A DNA stretch of 6,276 nucleotides from Candidatus Aminicenantota bacterium (lineage in GTDB: Bacteria; Acidobacteriota; UBA6911; RPQK01; JAJDTT01). A model generated the notes under the pieces. That model was given only the letters and a program-made list of their open reading frames with translations. It had not been told where the DNA came from and did no database searches. The stretch is taken from NCBI GenBank assembly GCA_026706325.1, contig JAPOYZ010000195.1:1-6276 (forward strand). The letters run 5' to 3'. Shown here piece after piece: positions 1-5,290 of the stretch; the stretch's first letter is position 1, and every line of letters begins with the position of its first letter. Position numbers and translations under genes: made by a program.

Positions 1-12
1 CACTCCCCGTAG

Positions 13-774
13 CTACAAAAGCAGATCCCGCACCAGCGGCGCCCGGCGCTTGCTGACGATGAATTTCAGACCATTGGTCAGGATCAGAAGCCAACGGCGG
101 CTGCTCAGAGCACTCATCTTTCGAATCCGGTTCGTGTTCACCAGCACGCTTCGGTGAACTCTTTGAAACTGGGTCCCTCGAAGTCGTTCCTCAAGACGCC
201 CCAGACTGTGCACGGCCCGGAATTTCCTGCGTGAGGTGAGAATCCAAACGATCTCTCCGTCCGCCTGCAGTGCGTATACGTCGTCCAGGTCCAAAAGGTA
301 GTAGTCCAACCCGCGGCGAGCCACCAGCTTGGCGACAGTCCGGGTTTCGCGCCCTTCCAGAGCGGCCAGGGTTCTCTCCACTCTGAGAGCGCTTTCCCGG
401 GGCCTGCGCCGGGCACGGCGGGCCCGGTCGACAGCCATTCCGAGGCGATCCTCGCTGACCGGCTTGAGCAGGTAATCCACGGCGCCGACCTCGAAGGCAT
501 CGAGCGCATACTCGGAGTAGGCGGTCACGAACACGATGGCCGGCAGGGGGCCCTTGAGCCGCCGAATCACCTGGAAACCGTCCATGGCCGGCATCTGGAC
601 ATCGAGGAGAACCAGGTCCGGCTGGAGACGGCCGATCTGCTGCAAGGCCGTCTCACCGTTGTCCGCCTCGCCCACAACCTGGATGTTTTCCACAAGGTCC
701 AGCCCATCCAGAAGCACGCGGCGGGCCAGCGGCTCGTCGTCCACCACCAGTACGCGCAATCTCTTCAGGGGCAC
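13..774 (-). CDS. LytTR-family two-component response regulator (receiver + LytTR DNA-binding domain)
   Basis: A 253-residue cytoplasmic transcription regulator of the LytR/AlgR class. The N-terminal receiver domain (about residues 6-120) has the acidic pocket D12-D13, the probable phospho-acceptor D58 in LLDVQMP, the switch residue T84 in VFVTAYS and the conserved K104 in LLKP. An Arg-rich linker (about 117-135) leads to a LytTR DNA-binding domain (about 145-250) carrying the family signature around FQRVHRSVLVN (203-213). Length is normal for the family and both domains look intact. The start is GTG, chosen because GAGGAA lies 9 bases upstream and the protein then begins directly with the receiver beta strand. 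The gene is divergent from the histidine kinase at 869, its likely cognate partner. Phosphorylation would be expected to drive binding to direct-repeat sites, possibly in the shared intergenic region. Family assignment is firm; target genes and signal are unknown. Confidence 0.96.
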   Translation of the reverse strand: MPLKRLRVLVVDDEPLARRVLLDGLDLVENIQVVGEADNGETALQQIGRLQPDLVLLDVQMPAMDGFQVIRRLKGPLPAIVFVTAYSEYALDAFEVGAVDYLLKPVSEDRLGMAVDRARRARRRPRESALRVERTLAALEGRETRTVAKLVARRGLDYYLLDLDDVYALQADGEIVWILTSRRKFRAVHSLGRLEERLRGTQFQRVHRSVLVNTNRIRKMSALSSRRWLLILTNGLKFIVSKRRAPLVRDLLL

Positions 775-783
775 GTTTCAATC

Positions 784-789
784 TTCCTC
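784..789 (-). promoter_or_regulatory. Ribosome-binding site for the LytTR regulator
   Basis: Read on the minus strand this is GAGGAA, 9 bases ahead of the GTG codon at 774-772. It supports the GTG start rather than a later start inside the receiver domain. Confidence 0.7.
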
Positions 790-790
790 A

Positions 791-818
791 ATCGCCGTTC
801 GCGCGCCATCGATCGCCG
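791..818. repeat. Direct repeat ATCGCCG, 21-bp period (possible LytTR site)
   Basis: ATCGCCG occurs at 791-797 and again at 812-818, exactly 21 bp start to start, about two helical turns. LytTR-domain regulators are known to bind pairs of roughly 9-bp direct repeats about two turns apart. The first copy continues into GTTC, partly like the GTT core of described LytTR sites; the second is a poorer match. A short repeat in GC-rich DNA can arise by chance, so this is only a candidate. Confidence 0.3.
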
Positions 819-823
819 ATTCT

Positions 824-833
824 ACCAATTGGT
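824..833. promoter_or_regulatory. Perfect 10-bp palindrome, operator candidate
   Basis: ACCAATTGGT is identical to its own reverse complement. It lies in the middle of the divergent control region, in an AT-richer patch. Its centre is about 20.5 bp from the centre of the next palindrome (844-854), which puts both on the same face of the helix. No specific regulator can be named. Confidence 0.35.
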
Positions 834-843
834 CCGACAAACG

Positions 844-854
844 CCGGTTACCGG
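844..854. promoter_or_regulatory. Perfect palindrome overlapping the kinase translation start region
   Basis: CCGGTTACCGG is an inverted repeat of CCGGT and ACCGG around one central base. Its right arm shares two bases with the GGAGAG (853-858) that is the best ribosome-binding site for the kinase TTG start. A protein bound here could block kinase transcription or translation; alternatively the arms could pair weakly in the mRNA. Function is inferred from position only. Confidence 0.3.
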
Positions 855-868
855 AGAGCACGTGAAGA

Positions 869-2791
869 TTGCTTCCTGGGGCGCATAGTAGACTGTTCCA
901 ACCGATGCAAGGGAACCTCCCATTCATCATCAATGCGCTGGGACACGCTGCGGGCGTCATCATCTTCGGCGCATTCCTATGCCTGCTGTGGCTGGGACGG
1001 CGACGGGATCCGGGAGGAGAATTCGTGGTGCCGGCCATGGCGGCCACCTTGGCCCTTCTCTGGAATGCCCTGTCTCTGACGGTCATGACCACCATCGAAC
1101 TCGGAGGCGGTTACACGTCAATCGCCGTGGCCTTGAGTTTCGCGGTTCTGAGTCTGCTTCCGGGTGTCCTCCTCCATCTCTCGTTGGGAACCGGCCAACG
1201 CTGGATTCTCGTTTGCGGGTACCTGCTGTCCTTGACCGCGGTGGCCACCCACTTGGCGGAATTGTTCGGAGGGGGCGAGTCCTCGCACCGATTCGGACTG
1301 CTCCTGATCACATTCGGATTCGGTGCGTTGGCGCTCCTCGCGGCCTCGGCCCTGGCCCGGGAGAAGCGCCGGCTCAAAGGCGCCAGCCTGCGTGCCATCG
1401 CGGCCATGGCGCTCTTTTTCTTCGCAGTCTCCTTTATTCACTTCGGTTCGAGCCACGGGTCCGATGCCTGGGCTCATCAAATTGTCTTGCACCACGCCGG
1501 AATCCCACTGGCTCTCGTCATTCTCCTGCAAGCCCACCGACTGCTGCTGCTGGACGTGTTCGTGCGGTTTCTCGGCAATGCCCTGCTGGCGGCCGCGGCG
1601 GCGATTCTGCTGCTGGGACTCGCTGGATTTCTGGGTCTGCTGGAGCCCACTTCGAACGCTCCCTTCGCCCAGTCCATCCTGATCGTCGCGGGAGGGTTGG
1701 CCTTGGTGGCCTTCCCGGCGATGCGGAAGCGCGTGCAGAATCGCCTGGAAACCACCGTTTTCCGGCGAGGCGACCCCGAACAGGCGCTCGGGGAGATCCG
1801 TGCTTGTCTGGATGACGACGAAGGCGGCGAGGAATCTCTGGGCCGTGCAGGCGAGGTGATGGCCCGTTTCGCCAAGGCGGAGCGCTGGCAGGTCGTGGAA
1901 GATGGCATCAAAACCGGGAAGAAGTTGATTCGGACCCGGATTCGACCGGACCGGGAAACCGACGGCAAGTCTCAACGCCATCGCTGGGCGGAAGTCGAAG
2001 TTCCCATCCGAACAAGCGGCGATGAGACCTGCCGTCTGCTGCTGGGTCGCCGGCGGGGCGGACACCGGTATCTGAGCCGGGACCTGGAGGATCTGGACCG
2101 GCTCTCCGCCGAACTCTCCGATCAACTGGAGCGCAGGCGCCGGACCGAACTCAATCGGCTGGTGGCCGAGGCGGAGTTGGACGCCCTCCGGGCGCAGATC
2201 AACCCCCACTTTCTGTTCAACTCCCTGAACGCGCTGTACGCCACCATTCCTCGATCCGCCGTGGACGCCCGGGAAACCCTGGTCAGTCTGGCTGAGATCT
2301 TCCGCTACTCGCTGCAAGGCAATCGCCAGTTCGTGTCTCTGGACCAGGAGATGCGAATCGTCCAAGCCTACCTCCAGATCGAGCGGCTGCGTCTCGGAGA
2401 GCGCCTGCGCACCGGGATTGACATTGCCGAAGACACCTGGCAGATCGCCGTCCCCGTCCTCTCCATCCAGCCCTTGGTCGAGAACGCCGTAAAGCACGGC
2501 GTGAGCACCGGGATCGAAGCGGGAACGGTTCGGATCGAATCCCGAATCGTCGGTGAGACGTTGCAAGTGATCGTCTCGGACGACGGCCCCGGGTTCCCTT
2601 CAGCAGGTCCGCCGACCGGCGCCCAAGGCCTGGCGAACGTGCGGCGGCGGCTCCGCCTCTGCTACGGCGAACGGGCGAGACTGAAGATCGCTTCACCCGC
2701 CACGGGCGCGGAGGTCGAATTGAGAGTGCCGGCCACGCCGGGTCAGCCGCAGGTCCAGGATCCGGACGACCGTCATAGGATGTCGACGTAA
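869..2791 (+). CDS. LytS-type polytopic sensor histidine kinase (His_kinase/HATPase_c)
   Basis: A 640-residue inner-membrane kinase. About nine hydrophobic segments fall near residues 17-42, 52-73, 83-106, 111-133, 142-162, 173-192, 201-228, 233-258 and 266-286; I do not recognise this sensor region as a named family. Residues about 300-415 look like a degenerate GAF-like domain ending in a helix (RDLEDLDRLSAELSDQL). The His_kinase dimerisation segment follows, with the phospho-acceptor H447 in QINPHFLFNSLNAL. The ATPase domain has an N box (QPLVENAVKHG, 534-544), G1 (DDGPGF, 571-576) and G2 (GAQGLANVRRRL, from 584). All catalytic motifs are intact. The start is TTG, preferred because GGAGAG lies 10 bases upstream and a stop codon closes the frame just before it. 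ATG at 905 (628 residues) is possible but has no ribosome-binding site. It is divergent from the LytTR regulator, its expected phosphotransfer partner. The ligand is unknown. Confidence 0.93.
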   Translation: MLPGAHSRLFQPMQGNLPFIINALGHAAGVIIFGAFLCLLWLGRRRDPGGEFVVPAMAATLALLWNALSLTVMTTIELGGGYTSIAVALSFAVLSLLPGVLLHLSLGTGQRWILVCGYLLSLTAVATHLAELFGGGESSHRFGLLLITFGFGALALLAASALAREKRRLKGASLRAIAAMALFFFAVSFIHFGSSHGSDAWAHQIVLHHAGIPLALVILLQAHRLLLLDVFVRFLGNALLAAAAAILLLGLAGFLGLLEPTSNAPFAQSILIVAGGLALVAFPAMRKRVQNRLETTVFRRGDPEQALGEIRACLDDDEGGEESLGRAGEVMARFAKAERWQVVEDGIKTGKKLIRTRIRPDRETDGKSQRHRWAEVEVPIRTSGDETCRLLLGRRRGGHRYLSRDLEDLDRLSAELSDQLERRRRTELNRLVAEAELDALRAQINPHFLFNSLNALYATIPRSAVDARETLVSLAEIFRYSLQGNRQFVSLDQEMRIVQAYLQIERLRLGERLRTGIDIAEDTWQIAVPVLSIQPLVENAVKHGVSTGIEAGTVRIESRIVGETLQVIVSDDGPGFPSAGPPTGAQGLANVRRRLRLCYGERARLKIASPATGAEVELRVPATPGQPQVQDPDDRHRMST

Positions 2792-2810
2792 CGAACCGTA
2801 GCAGGGTGAC
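2792..2810. other. Short convergent junction between kinase and GMC gene
   Basis: Only 19 bp separate the kinase stop (TAA, 2789-2791) from the stop of the opposing GMC gene (TGA on the minus strand, 2813-2811). I see no GC-rich hairpin with a T tract in either direction, so any terminator must be Rho-type or lie inside the coding ends, and the two transcripts may overlap at their 3' ends. Confidence 0.5.
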
Positions 2811-4496
2811 TCAGAGATCGCCCGTCCGGAACTGCTCCGCCAGATAGTCGCTGGACCGCCAGGCGACGGCCAGAATGGTTTCGGTGGGATTCTGGCAGGC
2901 GGAGCTGGGCCAGCAACCGCCGTCCATGACGAACAGATTCGAAATCTCGTGGGCCTGGCAGAACTGGTTCAGGACGCTGGTCCGGGGATCGTCGCCCATC
3001 CTGGTGGTTCCCATCTCGTGGATGATCCGCCCGGGAGCGCTCAGGGACTTGTCCTCGCTGAGGACCTCGGCGCCGGCCTCGTGCATGAGCTCCTGCAGAT
3101 TCTGAAAGGCGTCCTCCAGCATGTGGTAGTCGTTGTCGGTCCGCTTGTAGTGGAACTTCAGCACCGGGATTCCCCACGCGTCCACCACGTCCTTGTCGAT
3201 CTCCACGTAGCTGTCGAAGATCTGGAGCGGCTCCCCGCGGGCGTAGATCCGGACCACCGCCGGGTGCAGCTCCTTGATCCTTTTCTTGTAGCCGGCTCCG
3301 AAACCGCCGATCAGGTCGGCGTGTCCCGGGAAGACATTGCTGCCCCCCTTGACCATGATCGCGTAGCCGCGAATGAACTTGGGATGGCGGGTCTCCAGAT
3401 TGCTGTACCGGGGGATGTAGGAGCCGTTGGCCTTGCCGTCGTCGTTGCGGATTTTCGACCCCACCAGCTCGGGCAGGACCCCGATCACCTGGCCGGCGGT
3501 GAAGTGATCGGTCAGGTAACGGCCCAGGACGCCGCTGCCGTTGGCCATGCCCGCGGGGTGGAATCGGGAGACGGAATTGAGCAGGATGCGGGTCGACTCC
3601 AGGGTGCCGGCGGCCAACACCACCACCTTGGCGCGGACCTTCCGCTCCACTTTGCTCTTCCGGTCGACATAGGAGACGCCCCGGACCCGGCCCTCCTGGT
3701 CCACCACCACCTCCCGGACCACGGCGTCGGTCAGCAGGGTGAGCTTTCCCGTCTTGGCGGCGTCGGGAAGGGTGACGGCGATGCTGGAGAAGAAGGCCCC
3801 GATGTCGCATCCGAAGCCGCAGCTTCCGCAGTAGTGGCAGGGCGGCCGTCCCCGGTGGTACCGGCTCAACTGGGCGGTCCTGAGGGCCGTCATGCGCCAG
3901 CCTTTCCGGGCCGCCGCCTTCCGGATCAGATGCTCGAAGCAGTTGTAGGCGAAGGGGGGCAGGAACCGTCCGTCGGGAATCTGGGGCAGACTCTCTTTGA
4001 ACCCCTGGATTCCCACGTAGTCCTCCACCTTGTCGTAGTAGGGCGCCAGGTCCGCGTAAGCGAAGGGCCAGTCCACCCCGAAGCCGTCGATGCTCGCCGC
4101 CTTGAAGTCGAACTCGGCCAGGCGGAACGACTGGCGGCCCCAGTGCAGGGTCCGCCCCCCCAGAATCCGGGATCGTCCCGTCCACTTGTAGGGCTTTTGC
4201 GCGCCCGTAGTGGGAGCATTGGTGTAGGGATGCTCGCTTTCCTTGGCGTAGTAGCCGGAAAACGGCGTCTGCTCCCTCGCCGCCCGCAAGCCGTCCTTCC
4301 GGATGACTTGGGGGTTGCCCCGTCCCCGAAAAGGGAAATCGTAGGGCATGGCATGGGTCAGGAAGTCGGTATGCTTGATGGAGGGTCCGGCCTCCAGCAC
4401 GACCACCTCCAATCCATGCCCGGTCAGGACCTTGGCCGCCATGCCTCCGGCGGCGCCGCTGCCGACGACCAGAACATCATATTCGCGCTGGGCCAT
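2811..4496 (-). CDS. GMC-family FAD-dependent oxidoreductase, catalytic (large) subunit of a gluconate 2-dehydrogenase-like enzyme
   Basis: A 561-residue flavoprotein dehydrogenase, expected to oxidise a hydroxyl of a sugar, glycoside or polyol and pass electrons to an acceptor. It opens with the FAD-binding Rossmann motif GSGAAGG (12-18, GxGxxG) and E35 at the end of the second strand. The middle holds a four-cysteine cluster C220-x2-C223-x2-C226-x3-C230, comparable to the Cys-rich region that carries a 3Fe-4S cluster in some related GMC dehydrogenases. The C-terminal GMC domain has HEMGTTRMG from H493 and CQNPTET with N536. The H493-N536 spacing of 43 equals that of the catalytic pair in cellobiose dehydrogenase (His689/Asn732), so these are the likely catalytic residues. 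There is no signal peptide. The gene follows the Tat-signal small subunit by 24 bp in one operon, suggesting export of the pair as a complex. The start ATG is supported by GAGG 7 bases upstream. Substrate is not determinable; gluconate, glucoside-3 or fructose dehydrogenase-like activities are options. Confidence 0.95.
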   Translation of the reverse strand: MAQREYDVLVVGSGAAGGMAAKVLTGHGLEVVVLEAGPSIKHTDFLTHAMPYDFPFRGRGNPQVIRKDGLRAAREQTPFSGYYAKESEHPYTNAPTTGAQKPYKWTGRSRILGGRTLHWGRQSFRLAEFDFKAASIDGFGVDWPFAYADLAPYYDKVEDYVGIQGFKESLPQIPDGRFLPPFAYNCFEHLIRKAAARKGWRMTALRTAQLSRYHRGRPPCHYCGSCGFGCDIGAFFSSIAVTLPDAAKTGKLTLLTDAVVREVVVDQEGRVRGVSYVDRKSKVERKVRAKVVVLAAGTLESTRILLNSVSRFHPAGMANGSGVLGRYLTDHFTAGQVIGVLPELVGSKIRNDDGKANGSYIPRYSNLETRHPKFIRGYAIMVKGGSNVFPGHADLIGGFGAGYKKRIKELHPAVVRIYARGEPLQIFDSYVEIDKDVVDAWGIPVLKFHYKRTDNDYHMLEDAFQNLQELMHEAGAEVLSEDKSLSAPGRIIHEMGTTRMGDDPRTSVLNQFCQAHEISNLFVMDGGCWPSSACQNPTETILAVAWRSSDYLAEQFRTGDL

Positions 4497-4503
4497 TGCC
4501 GAA

Positions 4504-4507
4504 CCTC
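4504..4507 (-). promoter_or_regulatory. Ribosome-binding site for the GMC subunit
   Basis: On the minus strand GAGG sits 7 bases before the ATG at 4496-4494, inside the 24-bp gap after the small-subunit stop. It supports independent re-initiation on a shared operon mRNA. Confidence 0.65.
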
Positions 4508-4520
4508 GAATGCGGACGGA

Positions 4521-5117
4521 CTAATCCCCGTCCCCGTGACGGCCGGGATGGGGGCAACCCTCCCATTCCGCCAGGACCTGCTTCCCCTGGTACCCCAATT
4601 CCTGGTGGATCCCCTCGCGGGAGGTGTAGTAGGCAAACACCGTTCTCCGGCGCAGGTCCCGGAAGAAGCGGTGTCCCGCCCCTTCCTCAGGTTGATCCGG
4701 TTCCGCAAGCCGGCTCAGGAGCGCCTCCTGGTCCTCGAGGGAAAGCCGGACAAATGCCTTCCCGTACCGGACAAGGCTGAGGCGGCCGACCTCCGCCAGT
4801 CCCTCGAGAAATGTCTTCCGGACCTGTTCGGTCTCGTGACTCAGGACCAGATCGATGTGCTCGTGGACCCGGGCGGCTCTGGCTCCGGGGGTGTCGGTTT
4901 CGGGGATGATGATTTCGGCGAGGGTCGCCACCAACTCCACCTGATCCGGCGTCAGGAAACCGGGTTTCCAGGCCTCGCCCGCGCCTTGAGCCGCTGCCGC
5001 AGCCGGACCAGGGGCGGATCCCGCCACCGGTGCCGATGCGGCCAACTGAACCAGACCGGAGGAGCCCACCGCCATCGCCTTGAGGGCGTCTCGACGCCGA
5101 ATCCGCTTCGCAGTCAT
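4521..5117 (-). CDS. Gluconate 2-dehydrogenase subunit 3 family protein, Tat-exported small subunit
   Basis: A 198-residue small subunit. Its N-terminus is a Tat signal: the twin-arginine stretch IRRRDALK (R7-R9, then L12 K13) is followed by a weakly hydrophobic stretch (about 14-30) and an Ala/Pro/Gly-rich region (about 27-47) where cleavage probably occurs. The mature part has two family signatures, IIPETDTPGA (70-79) and YYTSREG followed by ELGYQGK (about 163-179), ending with a GCPHP segment. Members of this family pair with a GMC flavoprotein lacking its own signal and carry it through the Tat pore, and help stabilise it. The GMC gene starts 24 bp downstream on the same strand, as expected. 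The start ATG has a very strong ribosome-binding site (GGAGGAGG, spacing 7). The variable short tail (PGRHGDGD) is not conserved as far as I can judge. No haem-binding CxxCH motif is present, so this is not the cytochrome subunit. Confidence 0.94.
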   Translation of the reverse strand: MTAKRIRRRDALKAMAVGSSGLVQLAASAPVAGSAPGPAAAAAQGAGEAWKPGFLTPDQVELVATLAEIIIPETDTPGARAARVHEHIDLVLSHETEQVRKTFLEGLAEVGRLSLVRYGKAFVRLSLEDQEALLSRLAEPDQPEEGAGHRFFRDLRRRTVFAYYTSREGIHQELGYQGKQVLAEWEGCPHPGRHGDGD

Positions 5118-5124
5118 GGGCCGA

Positions 5125-5132
5125 CCTCCTCC
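5125..5132 (-). promoter_or_regulatory. Strong ribosome-binding site for the small subunit
   Basis: GGAGGAGG on the minus strand lies 7 bases ahead of the ATG at 5117-5115. It is the strongest such site in the window and fixes the start that yields the Tat signal peptide. Confidence 0.85.
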
Positions 5133-5229
5133 ATACAGGATAGTTCCGATTCTCTTTCCGCGATAGTCAGGCGATGAATTCTGCGCCCATTGGTGCTCCT
5201 CCCGGACCGTGGCAAATGTCGATACGGGC

Positions 5230-5243
5230 TGGTAACGTTGGCA
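5230..5243. promoter_or_regulatory. LacI/GalR-like operator candidate
   Basis: TGGTAACGTTGGCA is an imperfect palindrome: half-sites TGGTAAC and TGCCAAC agree at 5 of 7 positions around a central CG, with a perfect AACGTT core. An even palindrome with a central CG flanked by AA/TT is the typical form of LacI/GalR-family operators, which often control sugar genes. It overlaps the -35-like TTGGCA. No LacI-type gene is in the window, so the regulator is unknown and the call rests on pattern and place. Confidence 0.3.
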
Positions 5244-5276
5244 CTCCCGAATCGCGCCAAGACAGACAAACCGACC

Positions 5277-5281
5277 AGGAG
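5277..5281 (+). promoter_or_regulatory. Ribosome-binding site for the MDR dehydrogenase
   Basis: AGGAG lies 9 bases before the ATG at 5291 and decides that start; the protein then begins MKIAILHGP, the normal first strand of the family. Confidence 0.75.
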
Positions 5282-5290
5282 CAAGTCCAG

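Larger units (their letters stand above)
775..868. promoter_or_regulatory. Divergent regulator/kinase control region
   Basis: This 94-bp gap separates two genes read in opposite directions, so promoters for both must lie here or just inside the coding ends. It contains the regulator ribosome-binding site, a direct repeat (791-818) and two perfect palindromes (824-833, 844-854). On the minus strand TAGAAT (plus positions 824-819) resembles a -10 box for the regulator gene, but no acceptable -35 box sits at the right distance, so no promoter is called with confidence. The position favours autoregulation of the two-component pair; this is inference. Confidence 0.5.
5118..5290. promoter_or_regulatory. 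Divergent control region between dehydrogenase operon and MDR gene
   Basis: This 173-bp non-coding gap must hold the promoter for the minus-strand dehydrogenase operon and probably that of the plus-strand MDR gene. TTGGCA (5238-5243) resembles a -35 box for the plus strand and TTGCCA on the minus strand (5215-5210) one for the operon, but neither has a convincing -10 partner at 16-18 bp. GATAGT is repeated at 5139-5144 and 5162-5167. The one more specific signal is the palindrome at 5230-5243. Reading frames across this gap are extensions of antisense shadows and no small gene is supported. Confidence 0.55.

Noticed and set aside
1..12. Possible terminator after the LytTR gene
   Set aside because: Only 12 bases remain before the window edge, too few to judge.
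819..824. TAGAAT on the minus strand as a -10 promoter box for the regulator gene
   Set aside because: No -35-like hexamer lies 15-19 bp upstream; the nearest TTG-containing hexamer is only 10 bp away. It was kept only as a remark in the control region.
778..1095. A 105-codon minus-strand frame ending just before the LytTR gene, as a possible upstream operon gene
   Set aside because: Most of it is antisense to the kinase membrane region, it has no motif, and the kinase start on the other strand is better supported.
1118..2566. A 482-codon minus-strand frame opposite the kinase gene
   Set aside because: The product is Gln/Gly/Arg/Val-rich without a domain motif and lies fully within an intact kinase gene; it is a codon-bias shadow.
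2773..4185. A 470-codon minus-strand frame in another phase of the GMC gene
   Set aside because: The translation is Arg/Gly/Pro-rich with no motif and overlaps the real GMC frame on the same strand; no frameshift in the GMC gene is needed.
5139..5167. GATAGT repeated at 5139 and 5162
   Set aside because: A 6-base repeat 23 bp apart is too short to distinguish from chance and has no second symmetric element.
2949..5177. A 742-codon open frame on the plus strand antisense to both dehydrogenase genes
   Set aside because: Its product is a low-complexity run rich in Gly, Val, His, Asp and Pro, as expected opposite GC-rich genes with strong third-position bias. The minus-strand frames have clear family motifs and ribosome-binding sites; this one has neither.
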